Part shown: positions 41,946 to 50,986 of the stretch, in pieces
How positions within the stretch are numbered: position 1 is the stretch's first letter
Layout: each line of letters starts with the position of its first letter
Origin: Paracoccaceae bacterium
Lineage (GTDB): Bacteria > Pseudomonadota > Alphaproteobacteria > Rhodobacterales > Rhodobacteraceae
Direction: 5' to 3'
Length of the DNA stretch: 64,000 nt
Assembly (NCBI GenBank): GCA_003605175.1
Contig: QWDA01000002.1
Span: 124,001 to 188,000, forward strand
Position numbers and translations under genes: made by a program
The notes under the pieces: model-generated
What the model saw: only the letters and a program-made list of their open reading frames with translations
The model's database searches: none
What the model was told of the DNA's origin: nothing

Positions 41946-43157
41946 TCAGGCGGTCACGGCACGGGGCCGGGAGGCCCGGAGAATCGCCGCCGCGATGGCG
42001 AGATTGAGAAGGTTCCAGCCGATGCCGTTCAGGATCGCGAGCCGGTAGGACCCGGTGAGGTCGTAGAGCGCCCCCGAGAGCCAGCCGCCGAACGCCATGC
42101 CGACGATGGTCGCGAAGGTCAGGAGGCCGACACGGGCACCCGCCTCACGAGCAGGGAGGTATTCGCGGACGATGATCGAGTAGCTCGGCACGATGCCACC
42201 CTGGCTCAATCCGAACACAGCCGAGACGACGTAGAGCGACACCAGGTCGCCGGCGCGGAGATAGAGCGCGAGCGCGACGCATTGCAGCGTGGAGCCGATC
42301 AGGAGCGTGCGCAGACCGCCCAGACGGTCGGCCAGGGCACCCGAGACGAGGCGCGAGACGATCCCGCCCGCGAGCATCAGCGAGAGCATCTCGGCGCCCA
42401 CGGCGGGGCCGAAGCCGAGATCGGTGCAGAGCGCAACGATATGGACCTGCGGCATCGACATCGCCACGCAGCAGGCGATCCCGGCGACGAAGAGGAGCCC
42501 GATCATGAGCCGGCTCGAGAGCCCGGTGCTGCGGCGGCGCAGGGTGGCGAGGCCGTCGGAATGCGCGGTGGCCTCGGCCGAGACCTGGCGGCGGAGGAAC
42601 AGCGCAAGTGGCAGGACGGTGACGGGCAGGGCCAGCGCGATCACCATGTAGGCGCTGCGCCAGCCGCCGGTTTCGAGGATGCCGCGAAGGATCAGGGGCC
42701 AGACCGCGCCGGCGACATAGTTGCCGCTGGCCGCTACCGCGACCGCGGTGCCCCGGCGCCTGAGGAACCAGTGCGAGACATCGGCGATCAGGGGCGCGAA
42801 ACAGGCGGCCGCGCCGAAACCGACCGCGAAATGCGGAAGCGTCACCAGAAGGACGGAGCCGCTGATCCCGGCAAGTGCGAAACCCGCCGCCTGCACCAGC
42901 GCCGCCGCGGCAAGGCAGGGCGTGATGCCGAACCGGTCAACCCAGCGGCCGATCGAGAGGCTGCCGAGCGCGAAACCCGCCATGCAGACCGTGTAGGGGA
43001 GCGACGCATCGCCGCGGTCGATGCCGAATTCGGCCTGGATGCCGGGCAGGACCACGATCACCGCCCACATGCCCACGCTGCCGATGCAGCCGATGAGCAG
43101 GGTCAGGGCCAGCCGGGCCCAGGAATAGGGGGTGTCGTGAAGGTCGGAGCGCTCCAT
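41946..43157 (-). CDS. Major facilitator superfamily transporter
   Basis: The 403-residue protein has about 12 helices in two halves: LALTLLIGCIGSVGMWAVIVVLPGIQAEFGIDRGDASLPYTVCMAG, then LGSLSIGRWVDRFG (the MFS motif A loop between helices 2 and 3), and a second-half copy SGALADRLGGLRTLLIG. The pattern with an N-terminal GIQAEFGIDRGDASLPY resembles oxalate/formate-type or monocarboxylate MFS members. Substrate unknown; it lies near 3-hydroxybutyrate dehydrogenase, divergently, which may hint at a short organic acid. Confidence 0.8.
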   Translation of the reverse strand: MERSDLHDTPYSWARLALTLLIGCIGSVGMWAVIVVLPGIQAEFGIDRGDASLPYTVCMAGFALGSLSIGRWVDRFGITPCLAAAALVQAAGFALAGISGSVLLVTLPHFAVGFGAAACFAPLIADVSHWFLRRRGTAVAVAASGNYVAGAVWPLILRGILETGGWRSAYMVIALALPVTVLPLALFLRRQVSAEATAHSDGLATLRRRSTGLSSRLMIGLLFVAGIACCVAMSMPQVHIVALCTDLGFGPAVGAEMLSLMLAGGIVSRLVSGALADRLGGLRTLLIGSTLQCVALALYLRAGDLVSLYVVSAVFGLSQGGIVPSYSIIVREYLPAREAGARVGLLTFATIVGMAFGGWLSGALYDLTGSYRLAILNGIGWNLLNLAIAAAILRASRPRAVTA

Positions 43158-43253
43158 GTTTCCGCTCTATGGAGCGGAACCGGTTCTGTCCATCGCGTGT
43201 TTTCTTCGCAGGTGCAGCATGTATGCTCGCGCGAGCAAGAGAAGAGGTTTCCC

Positions 43254-44027
43254 ATGTCGCTTTCCGGAAGAACCGCCATCGTCACCGGGTCCAATTCGGG
43301 CATCGGTCTGGGCATCGCGTGGGAGCTTGCCCGCGCCGGTGCCGATGTCGTCCTGAACTCCTTCACCGACCGTGACGAGGACCATGCCCTCGCCGAGAAG
43401 ATCGCCGGCGAGACGGGCGTGGCGGCACGCTACATCAAGGCGGACATGTCGAAGGGCGAGGAGTGCCGCGCGCTCGTGGAGAAAGCCGGTGCCTGCGACA
43501 TCCTGGTGAACAATGCGGGGATCCAGCACGTGGCGCCGATCGACGAGTTCCCGGTCGAGAAATGGGACGCGATCCTGGCGATCAACCTGAGCTCGGCCTT
43601 CCACACCACCGCCGCCGCGCTGCCGGTGATGCGCAAGGCGGGCTGGGGCAGGGTGGTCAACATCGCCTCGGCGCACGGGCTGACCGCGTCGCCCTACAAA
43701 TCGGCCTATGTGGCGGCCAAGCACGGGATCGTCGGGATGACCAAGGTGGTTGCGCTCGAGACCGCCGAGGAACCGATCACCGCGAACGCGATCTGCCCGG
43801 GCTATGTGCTCACGCCGCTCGTCGAGGCGCAGATCCCCGACACCATGGCGAAATACGACATGAGCCGCGAGGAGGTGATCAAGAAGGTCATGCTCGAGCG
43901 GCAGCCGTCGAAGGAATTCGCCACCGTGGAGCAACTGGGCGGCACCGTGGTGTTCCTCTGCTCGGACGCCGCGGCGCAGATCACTGGCACGACGATCAGC
44001 GTCGATGGCGGATGGACGGCGCTTTGA
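43254..44027 (+). CDS. bdhA: D-3-hydroxybutyrate dehydrogenase
   Basis: The ATG at 43254 follows GAAGAGG and gives 257 residues of a classical short-chain dehydrogenase: TGSNSGIGLGIA for NAD binding, NNAGIQHVAPIDEFPVEKWDAILAINLSSAF, and the catalytic Ser, Tyr and Lys in ASAHGLTASPYKSAYVAAKHG. The NAGIQHVAPIDEFP and ANAICPGYVLTPLVE segments are typical of BdhA, which interconverts 3-hydroxybutyrate and acetoacetate in polyhydroxybutyrate turnover. A patatin-like hydrolase gene follows 219 bp later. Confidence 0.9.
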   Translation: MSLSGRTAIVTGSNSGIGLGIAWELARAGADVVLNSFTDRDEDHALAEKIAGETGVAARYIKADMSKGEECRALVEKAGACDILVNNAGIQHVAPIDEFPVEKWDAILAINLSSAFHTTAAALPVMRKAGWGRVVNIASAHGLTASPYKSAYVAAKHGIVGMTKVVALETAEEPITANAICPGYVLTPLVEAQIPDTMAKYDMSREEVIKKVMLERQPSKEFATVEQLGGTVVFLCSDAAAQITGTTISVDGGWTAL

Positions 44028-44246
44028 TGCCGTCGGCGCGCGGCCGGCTCGACATCGGCAGCAGGTTCCTCTGCGGCGCGCGGCTCCGCCGTGCTAGCCT
44101 GCCCGGCATGGAAGCGAGCGACTCGCAATTGATCGCGGCACGGTTCGATGATGTGACGACCGCAGGCGTGGTCTGCGACAACGCCGACCTTGCCGGCACG
44201 CGGGTTCGCGATGCCGATCCGTTCCGTGGATGCGGGGCGCGGAACG

Positions 44247-45287
44247 ATGGCTGAGCCGATCCGCATCAATCTCGCGCTGCAGGGCGGCGGCGCGCATGGG
44301 GCCTTCACCTGGGGCGTGCTCGACCGGCTCCTCGACGAGGAGGAGATCGAGATCGCGGCGATCTCCGGCACCTCCGCCGGGGCGCTGAACGGGGCCGCCT
44401 TCAAGGCGGGGATGGTTGCGGGCGGGCGCGAGGGCGCGCGCGAGAACCTCGCATGGCTCTGGGGACAGGTGGGCGCGCAGGGGGATCTGCGGCTGACGCA
44501 CTGGTTGGCCGCGGTAAGCCCGGCGCCGGGGCTGGTCAGCCAGGCTCTGGAATACTCGCTGCCGTTCTCGCTACTGGAAACCGCGAGCCGGATCACCTCG
44601 CCCTATGCGCTGGGCCCGTTCTACTTCAACTCGCTCGAGCGGATCACCAGGCAGTTCAGGTTCGACCGCGTCTGTGCCGGCGAAGGGCCGGCGCTGTTCG
44701 TCTCGGCCACCAATGTGCGCACCGGCAAGATCCGCGTGTTCGAGGGCGACGAGATCACCTCCGACGCGCTTCTCGCCTCGGCCTGTCTGCCGACCCTGTT
44801 CCAGGCGGTGGAATTCGTCGATCCGAAGACGAAGAAGATGGAGGCGTTCTGGGATGGCGGCTATGCCGGCAACCCGGCGCTCTTCCCGCTCTTTCCGCCG
44901 GAATTTCCCGACGACATCGTGATCGTGAACATCAACCCGCTCCTGCGCGACGAAGTGCCGATGACGCCGCAGGACATCCTCAACCGGATCAACGAGGTCA
45001 GCTTCAACTCGTCGCTGCTGCGCGAGCTTCGGGCCATCGAGTTCGTCCGGCGGCTGATCCGCGAAGGCAAGATCACGGAAGGCGCGATGAAGAACGTGCT
45101 GATCCACATGATCGCCGATGATGATCTGATGACCAGCCTTTCGGTGGCGACGAAGATGGTGCCCGCGCCGCTTCTGCTCGGGCAGTTGCAGGCGGCCGGC
45201 CGGGCGGCGGCCGAGCGGTTCCTCGACGAGAGCATCGGCAAGCTCGGCAAGGAGCCGAGCGTGAACCTGACGGAGATGTTCGGTTAG
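44247..45287 (+). CDS. Patatin-like phospholipase family protein
   Basis: The start at ATG 44247 (MAEPIRINLALQGGGAHG) gives 346 residues. LQGGGAHG at 11-18 is the oxyanion hole, GTSAG at 41-45 holds the nucleophile Ser43, and DGGYAGNPA near 210 holds the catalytic Asp, so the Ser-Asp dyad is intact. The C-terminal half continues with a helical extension (EVSFNSSLLRELRAIEFVRRLI). Members hydrolyse lipids or intracellular polyester. Its place after bdhA recalls clusters in which such proteins aid storage-polyester turnover, but the substrate is not shown. Its stop directly abuts the next gene's stop. Confidence 0.85.
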   Translation: MAEPIRINLALQGGGAHGAFTWGVLDRLLDEEEIEIAAISGTSAGALNGAAFKAGMVAGGREGARENLAWLWGQVGAQGDLRLTHWLAAVSPAPGLVSQALEYSLPFSLLETASRITSPYALGPFYFNSLERITRQFRFDRVCAGEGPALFVSATNVRTGKIRVFEGDEITSDALLASACLPTLFQAVEFVDPKTKKMEAFWDGGYAGNPALFPLFPPEFPDDIVIVNINPLLRDEVPMTPQDILNRINEVSFNSSLLRELRAIEFVRRLIREGKITEGAMKNVLIHMIADDDLMTSLSVATKMVPAPLLLGQLQAAGRAAAERFLDESIGKLGKEPSVNLTEMFG

Positions 45288-46013
45288 CTACTCGCCCGCG
45301 AGCCGGGTCGGCGGGGTGAATTCGACCGGCCGCGAGTTCGGGCGCTGACCGGGATAGACGAGGCCGGCCGAGATGATCAGCTTGGCGGCATCCTCGACCG
45401 ACATGTCGAGTTCCTTGACCTCGCTCTTGTGCACGAACAGCAGGAACCCCGAGGTCGGGTTCGGCGTGGTCGGCAGGAACACCGCGACCTTCGGGTCGCT
45501 GCCGGGCATCTTCGCATCGATCTCGTGCTTGGCCGGCGAGGAGATGAAGGCGATGGCCCAGATCCCCTTGCGCGGATATTCGACGAGGCAGGCCTTCTCG
45601 AAACTCGCATCTCCCTGGGCGAAGACCGTCTCGGCGATCTGCTTCAGTCCGGAATAGACCGACCGCACCACCGGCAGTGTCTCGACCAGCGTCTCGGCCC
45701 AGGCAAGCAGCGAGCGGCCGATGATCCCCTTGGCGACCCAGCCGACCAGCAGGGTGAAGACAAGGAAGAAGATCACGCCGACGCCGCGGAGGTTGATGTG
45801 GATATATTGCTCGGGCCGGAACTGGTACGGCACGAAGGGCAGGACCCAGCCGTCGATCCAGCCGACCACGGTCCAGATCAGCCAGGCCGTCAGCCCGATC
45901 GGGGCGATGACGATGAGGCCCGTGAGAAAGTTCGCGCGAAGCCCCCCGAGAATCGGGTGGCGGCGCTTCTTCCTGGATTCCTTCGGGTCGAGGTCTTCGA
46001 AAGGTTTCGTCAT
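45288..46013 (-). CDS. DUF502 membrane protein
   Basis: The 241-residue protein has two membrane helices (LRANFLTGLIVIAPIGLTAWLIW at 25-48, and GVGVIFFLVFTLLVGWVAKGI near 75-97) followed by a soluble part with PVVRSVYSGLKQIAETVFAQGDASFEKACLVEYPRKGIWAIAFI and VAVFLPTTPNPTSGFLLFVHKSEVKELDMSVEDAAKLIISAG. These are the diagnostic DUF502 stretches. The role is unknown; homologues are membrane proteins of bacteria and plants. Its stop codon directly abuts the patatin stop without a spacer, so no separate terminator is seen. Confidence 0.9.
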   Translation of the reverse strand: MTKPFEDLDPKESRKKRRHPILGGLRANFLTGLIVIAPIGLTAWLIWTVVGWIDGWVLPFVPYQFRPEQYIHINLRGVGVIFFLVFTLLVGWVAKGIIGRSLLAWAETLVETLPVVRSVYSGLKQIAETVFAQGDASFEKACLVEYPRKGIWAIAFISSPAKHEIDAKMPGSDPKVAVFLPTTPNPTSGFLLFVHKSEVKELDMSVEDAAKLIISAGLVYPGQRPNSRPVEFTPPTRLAGE

Positions 46014-46087
46014 TTCCCGCGTCTCACCGCACCAAGTGAAGGTAGGGGGTTTGCCGGGGCCTTACAATGGCTTCGGTGGCGATATTG

Positions 46088-47008
46088 CTAACCGATCTCG
46101 CGGTTGCAAATCTCGCGGGCGATGGCGGCGCCGAGACGTGCATTGTTGAGCACAAGCGCGATGTTGGAGGTGAGAGTCCGGCCCCCGGACAGCTCGGTGA
46201 TGCGGCCCAGGAGGAAGGGTGTGACGGCCTTTCCGGCGATCCCTCTCGCGTCGGCTTCCGACTGCGCCTGTGCGATCACCGGGGCCAGTTCCTCGGCCGG
46301 GATCTCGGCCTCGGCCGGAATCGGGTTCGCCACGAGTTGGCCGCCGGGAATGCCGAGGCGGCGCCGGGTCAGATGCGCCTTCGCGATGTCCTCCGGGCTG
46401 TCGAGCCGCAGGGGTGCGGCAAGGCCTGCATCGCGCGACCAGAAGGCCGGGAAGGCGTCCTGTCCGACCGCGATCACCGGCACGCCCAGGGTCTCCAGCA
46501 CCTCGAGCGTCTTCGGCAGGTCGAGGATCGCCTTGGCACCCGCCGCCACCACCGTCACGGCGGTCTGCGCGAGTTCCTGGAGGTCGGCCGAGATGTCGAA
46601 GCTCTCCTCGGCGCCCTTGTGAACCCCGCCGATCCCGCCGGTGGCGAAGACATCGATCCCGGCGAGTCGCGCCACGATCATCGTCGCCGCCACGGTGGTC
46701 GAGCCGGTCCGGCCGGTGGCCACCGCCACCGCGAGATCGGCGCGGGAGAGTTTCGCGACGCCCTTCGCCCGGGCCAGCGCCTCGAGATCCGCCTGGTCGA
46801 GCCCGGCGCGGAGCACGCCGTCCAGGACCGCGATCGTGGCCGGTGTGGCGCCGGCGCTGCGGATCTCTGCCTCGACCGCGCGCGCGGTCTCGAGATTCTC
46901 GGGATAGGGCATCCCATGGGTGATGATCGTCGATTCCAGCGCGACGACGGGCCGGCCCTCGGCCAGCGCCTGCGCCACCTCCGCGTTCAGGTCCACCGTT
47001 TCCGTCAT
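46088..47008 (-). CDS. psuG: Pseudouridine-5'-phosphate glycosidase
   Basis: Starting at ATG 47006-47008 the 306-residue protein shows ALESTIITHGMPYPENLETARAVEAEIR, the PsuG hallmark, and GIGGVHKGAEESFDISADLQEL, ILDLPKTLEVLETLGVPVIAVGQDAFPAF. PsuG cleaves pseudouridine 5'-phosphate to uracil and ribose 5-phosphate. The catalytic Lys (in GVAKLSRADL) and Glu (in ALEST) appear intact. It overlaps the upstream kinase gene by four bases, forming a pseudouridine catabolism pair. Confidence 0.95.
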   Translation of the reverse strand: MTETVDLNAEVAQALAEGRPVVALESTIITHGMPYPENLETARAVEAEIRSAGATPATIAVLDGVLRAGLDQADLEALARAKGVAKLSRADLAVAVATGRTGSTTVAATMIVARLAGIDVFATGGIGGVHKGAEESFDISADLQELAQTAVTVVAAGAKAILDLPKTLEVLETLGVPVIAVGQDAFPAFWSRDAGLAAPLRLDSPEDIAKAHLTRRRLGIPGGQLVANPIPAEAEIPAEELAPVIAQAQSEADARGIAGKAVTPFLLGRITELSGGRTLTSNIALVLNNARLGAAIAREICNREIG

Positions 47009-47895
47009 GCCACATCTCCCGAAACATAGGCCGCTGCCGCCGCCAGCGCGGTTTCGAGCGCACGGGCGCCGCTTTCTCCGCGCATTTCGGCGGCGATATG
47101 CGCCGCCATGAACGTGTCGCCCGCGCCCGTCACCCGCGTGACCAGCACCTCGGGCGGTGTCGCCCAGACACAGCCGGCGGGACCGCAATCGGCCGCCTTC
47201 CGCCCGCCATCGGTCACCAGCACCCGCGCCGCGCCCCGGGCGACCAGCGCCTGCGCCGCCTCGGTCGCGTCGGTGAAGCGGTCCTGGGCGAGAAGGCCCG
47301 CTTCCTCAAGATTGACGTAAAGCACCGCCCTCGGACAGGAGAGCAGCGGCAGGAGCCGTTCGGCCTTGCCCGGCGAGGCCGGGGCCACGCGCAGATCGGC
47401 GGCGGCGAAAAGCGGGCTCTCGGCGATCTCGGCCAGAAGCGCCTCGGTCAGGTTGCCGTCCAGCGCCACAGGGCCGGACCAGGGACGGTCTGCCGTGCCC
47501 AGGCGGCCATCGGCGAGCGGGCGCAGGATCTTGTCGCCCGCCGCCTCGAGCGAATGCGCGTCGGCGATGGCCGCGACGAGCCCGTTCGCGCCCTCGACCG
47601 CCATGTAGCGGTCGGTGGGCAGATCGTCCGAGCGGTAGACATGCTCGGTGACAAGCCCCATCCGGGCCGCCGCATCCAGCAATTCGCTACCTTCGGCGTC
47701 GCGCCCGATCGCGGTGAGGAGGGCGGGTATGAGCCCGAATCGACGGAGCGTCATCGCGATGTTCATCGCCACCCCGCCGGGTAGCCGAGTGATCCTTCCC
47801 GGCACGTCGGAGCCCACCCGCATCACCGCGCCCGAGCGGCCGATCACGTCCCAGAGGACCGAGCCGATGCAGAGGATGTCCGCCTCTCGCGTCAT
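47005..47895 (-). CDS. PfkB family kinase, probably pseudouridine kinase
   Basis: The 296-residue protein is a ribokinase-like sugar kinase: ILCIGSVLWDVIGRSG at the start, PGRITRLPGGVAMNIAMTLRRFGL (nucleoside-binding glycines), and the C-terminal TRVTGAGDTFMAAHIAAEM with the catalytic Asp of GAGD. In PsuK this phosphorylates pseudouridine at the 5' position. The stop overlaps the psuG start (ATGA), which supports the assignment. No transporter for pseudouridine is adjacent. Confidence 0.85.
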   Translation of the reverse strand: MTREADILCIGSVLWDVIGRSGAVMRVGSDVPGRITRLPGGVAMNIAMTLRRFGLIPALLTAIGRDAEGSELLDAAARMGLVTEHVYRSDDLPTDRYMAVEGANGLVAAIADAHSLEAAGDKILRPLADGRLGTADRPWSGPVALDGNLTEALLAEIAESPLFAAADLRVAPASPGKAERLLPLLSCPRAVLYVNLEEAGLLAQDRFTDATEAAQALVARGAARVLVTDGGRKAADCGPAGCVWATPPEVLVTRVTGAGDTFMAAHIAAEMRGESGARALETALAAAAAYVSGDVA

Positions 47896-48057
47896 GCAGG
47901 GTGCCTTCCACGCCGGTCGTTCATCGTTCTCGCCCCCAGGTTCACGCCGGCCTTATGCCAAGGCGCCGGGCCGGCCGAAAGGCCCGATCCTCGCGCCATG
48001 GATTGAGCCCACGCGGCGCCGCCGCTATAGGGCGGTACGACCGGACTCGGAGGGATC

Positions 48058-48297
48058 ATGAAGGCTCGCGTGCATGTGATGCTGAAGGAGGGGGTCCTCG
48101 ACCCCCAGGGCGAGGCGGTGCGCCATGCGCTCGGAGCGATGGGCTTCGAGGGTGTCGACGGCGTGCGGCAGGGCAAGGTGATCGAGCTCGACCTCGCCGA
48201 GGCCGACAGCACGGCCGCCCATGAACAGGTTGCCGACATGTGCGAGAAGCTGCTCGCGAACACGGTGATCGAGAGCTACCGGATCGAACTGATCTGA
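48058..48297 (+). CDS. purS: Phosphoribosylformylglycinamidine synthase subunit PurS
   Basis: The ATG at 48058 follows CGGAGGGATC. The 79-residue protein MKARVHVMLKEGVLDPQGEAVRHALGAMGFEGVDGVRQGKVIELDL, with the final NTVIESYRIELI, matches PurS, the small subunit that bridges PurL and PurQ. Its stop shares a base with the ATG of an alcohol dehydrogenase gene instead of purQ. Confidence 0.95.
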   Translation: MKARVHVMLKEGVLDPQGEAVRHALGAMGFEGVDGVRQGKVIELDLAEADSTAAHEQVADMCEKLLANTVIESYRIELI

Positions 48298-49334
48298 TGC
48301 GGGCGGCGGTCCTCCGGGCCTATAACGAGGACCTGTCGCTCGAGGAGGTGCCGGACCCGGCCTGCCCGGCGAACGGGGTGGTGCTCAAGGTGCTGGCCTG
48401 CGGCGTCTGCCGGTCGGACTGGCATGGCTGGGTGGGCGAGCATCCGCGGGTGAAGCCGGGCCAGATCGGCGGGCATGAATATTGCGGCGAGGTCGTCGCG
48501 GCGGGGCCGGAAGCCACGCACCGGGTCGGCGACCGGCTGATCGCCCCGTTCATCCTGGCCTGCGGGCTCTGCCCCGCCTGCCAGTCGGGACATTCGAACA
48601 CCTGTCCCGACCAGCGTCTGCCGGGCTTCACCGAGCCGGGGGCCTTCGCGGAATACGTGGCGGTGCCCTACGACCACAACCTCGCGCCGTTGCCGGAAAC
48701 CTTGTCGCCGGCGGTGGCGGCGGGGCTGGGCTGCCGGGTGACGACCGCCTGGCACGCGCTGACCGGCCGCGCGGCGTTGCAGCCGGGCGAGTGGCTGGCG
48801 GTGCACGGGACGGGCGGCATCGGGCTCGCCTGCCTGATCCTGGGCCGGGCCATGGGCGCCCGTGTCGTCGTCGTCGACGTGGTCGCGGAAAAGCTGCGCC
48901 ATGCGGTTGGTCTGGGCGCCGAGGCGGCGGTGGACGCACGCGCGGGCGACGTGGCCGCGCGGATCCGCGAGATCACCGGCGGCGGGGCGCATGTCTCGGT
49001 CGAGGCGCTGGGGATCCCGGAGACGACGAACGGCTCGATCGCCTGCCTGCGGGCGCTCGGGCGGCATGTCCAGGTGGGCATGCCGGTCGGTCATACCGCG
49101 CGCATGGAGATCGACATGAACGCGGTCTACATGAAGAATCTCGCGCTGTTCGGCACGCGGGGCATGCCGGCCTGGAAATATCCGTCGCTTCTGGACCTCA
49201 TCGCCTCGGGCCGCGTGGATGTAACGCCGATGATCGCCCGCGAGATCGGGCTATCGGGCGTGTCGGAGGAGTTGCGCGCCTTCAACGGGCCGACCCCGCC
49301 GGGGGTGGCGGTGGTGACGGATCTCGCGGGGTAG
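48297..49334 (+). CDS. Zinc-dependent medium-chain alcohol dehydrogenase
   Basis: The ATG at 48297 overlaps the purS stop by one base. The 345-residue enzyme has the catalytic zinc site starting at ACGVCRSDWHGW and GGHEYCGEVVAAG, the structural zinc cysteines in CGLCPACQSGHSNTC and the NAD site GTGGIGLACLILGRAMGARVVVVD. Length and layout fit a general zinc alcohol dehydrogenase. The substrate is unknown. Its position between purS and purQ is unusual: it does not belong to purine synthesis. Confidence 0.9.
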   Translation: MRAAVLRAYNEDLSLEEVPDPACPANGVVLKVLACGVCRSDWHGWVGEHPRVKPGQIGGHEYCGEVVAAGPEATHRVGDRLIAPFILACGLCPACQSGHSNTCPDQRLPGFTEPGAFAEYVAVPYDHNLAPLPETLSPAVAAGLGCRVTTAWHALTGRAALQPGEWLAVHGTGGIGLACLILGRAMGARVVVVDVVAEKLRHAVGLGAEAAVDARAGDVAARIREITGGGAHVSVEALGIPETTNGSIACLRALGRHVQVGMPVGHTARMEIDMNAVYMKNLALFGTRGMPAWKYPSLLDLIASGRVDVTPMIAREIGLSGVSEELRAFNGPTPPGVAVVTDLAG

Positions 49335-49393
49335 GTCCTGGCCCCGCGTCTCCCGCGCGCTTGCACCCGTTCGAAGGCGGGGGATCGCCTGCA

Positions 49394-50137
49394 TCATCGA
49401 CCGGTGTCCGGGCCCGCCTTGATCCAGTGTTTCGCGCCCTCGAAACCGTCCTCGCCGAAATATTCCACCTCGGCATTGATGAAGAGCGGCGCGAGGCGCC
49501 TGGCCATCTTCTCGAACGCATTGGTGCCGACGATGGCGAGTTTCCGGACGAAGCTCCTGTGGTCGCGGACAAGCGAGAGATGCTGTGCCAGGGCATCCAG
49601 ACCCTGCCAGCCGTCGAATTCGCGCAGGTCCAGCAACAGGCGGATGCGGCCGTGCTCGCGGATGAAGGCGTTCATGGCCGCGTCTTCCCGGGCATAGGCC
49701 GCCGCGTCGAGCTTGCCGAGAAGCTGGACGAGGAGAGCCCCGTTCCCGAGATCGGTCTGGTGGATCGTGCCGAGCGACTCGGTCAGCCAGCGCCTCGCGT
49801 CCTCGTGCTCGGCGAGCGGAAAGACCATGACCGGGCAGGGCATGAGGATGCCGAACGCGCGAATGGCGCGGGTGATCCAGCCTTCCTCGGCGACCGCCGC
49901 CACGCGGTCGAAGCCGCGCCAGTGCCGCAGGCCGAGCCGGGCGTCTTCGCGGATGGCGCCGGCGGTATAGCCCTCGAACCCCGCGTCGAAATGGGCGAGC
50001 AGGCGGATCCGGTCATGTTCCGCGATCGCCTCGTCGAGCGCCGGCAGCAGGACCGTGCGGTAATCCTCGTCGGTCACGGTACCGGTGATGCGGAATTCAA
50101 GGATGTCGCCGCGCGAGGTGGATTTGCGTTCGATCAT
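49394..50137 (-). CDS. Tandem SpoIIAA-like (STAS-type) domain protein
   Basis: The 247-residue protein consists of two similar halves. Residues 1-122 (ILEFRITGTVTDEDYRTVLLPALDEAIAEHDRIRLLAHFD and the MPCPVMVFPLAEHEDARRWL end) and 125-245 (NGALLVQLLGKLDAAAYAREDAAMNAFIREHGRIRLLLDLREFDGW and NAEVEYFGEDGFEGAKHWI) each match the SpoIIAA-like (DUF3478) fold, which resembles STAS domains and associates with membranes. No catalytic motif. It lies on the opposite strand between alcohol dehydrogenase and purQ. Confidence 0.75.
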   Translation of the reverse strand: MIERKSTSRGDILEFRITGTVTDEDYRTVLLPALDEAIAEHDRIRLLAHFDAGFEGYTAGAIREDARLGLRHWRGFDRVAAVAEEGWITRAIRAFGILMPCPVMVFPLAEHEDARRWLTESLGTIHQTDLGNGALLVQLLGKLDAAAYAREDAAMNAFIREHGRIRLLLDLREFDGWQGLDALAQHLSLVRDHRSFVRKLAIVGTNAFEKMARRLAPLFINAEVEYFGEDGFEGAKHWIKAGPDTGR

Positions 50138-50287
50138 GTCTGCCTCATGGCCGCCATGGGCGGCGCGCTTCAGGTTTTCCCATGGGGTTCAGATCGGAAC
50201 GGGTGGATGGGCGGACAAGCCCGGCGGAGTGTCGCAGGACGGCCGGCAGGGCTGGCGCCACGCCGCGGAATCGGGCATGGAGGCGCC

Positions 50288-50956
50288 ATGAAAGCCGCTG
50301 TCATCGTGTTCCCCGGATCGAATTGCGACCGCGATCTCGCGGTGGCGTTCCGTGCTGCCGGCATGGACGTCACCATGGTCTGGCACAAGGATACCGCCCT
50401 GCCGGCCGGCGTCGACCTGGTCGGCGTGCCGGGGGGGTTCTCGTTCGGGGATTACCTGCGCTGCGGCGCCATCGCGGCGCGGTCGCCGGTCACGGCGGCA
50501 CTGGTGAAGCACGTGAAAGCCGGCGGCTATGCGATCGGGATCTGCAACGGATTCCAGGTCCTGACCGAAACCGGCCTGCTCCCGGGTGTCCTGATGCGCA
50601 ATGCGGGGCTGAAATTCGTCTGCCGGAACGTGAAGCTCACCGTCGCGACGGCCGAAAGCGCGTTTACCTCGGGCTATTCCAGTGGCGAGACCGTGCATTT
50701 CCCGGTGGCGCATCACGACGGAAACTACACCGCAACCGCCGAGCAGGTGGCGGCACTGAAGGCGGAGGACCGGATCGCCTTCACCTATGGCGAGCCGGTC
50801 AACGGATCGGTCGAGGATATCGCGGGCGTCCTGTCCGACAACCGCCGGGTGCTGGGGCTGATGCCGCATCCGGAACGGGCGGCAGACCCGGCGCATCCGG
50901 GCCGCGACGGCGCGCGGCTTTTCCAGTCTCTCGCGGGGCTTGTCGCCAACGCTTGA
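50288..50956 (+). CDS. purQ: Phosphoribosylformylglycinamidine synthase subunit PurQ
   Basis: The 222-residue glutaminase subunit starts at ATG 50288. It shows FPGSNCDRDLAVAF, VPGGFSFGDYLRCGAIAA, the nucleophile Cys in AIGICNGFQVL (near 86) and the His/Glu of GLMPHPERAADP (near 197-199). It supplies ammonia to PurL for purine synthesis. It lies two genes away from purS rather than directly after it, and thirty bases before dctB. Confidence 0.97.
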   Translation: MKAAVIVFPGSNCDRDLAVAFRAAGMDVTMVWHKDTALPAGVDLVGVPGGFSFGDYLRCGAIAARSPVTAALVKHVKAGGYAIGICNGFQVLTETGLLPGVLMRNAGLKFVCRNVKLTVATAESAFTSGYSSGETVHFPVAHHDGNYTATAEQVAALKAEDRIAFTYGEPVNGSVEDIAGVLSDNRRVLGLMPHPERAADPAHPGRDGARLFQSLAGLVANA

Positions 50957-50986
50957 GCCGCGACACCGGCCCCTGTAGGTTGAAGC

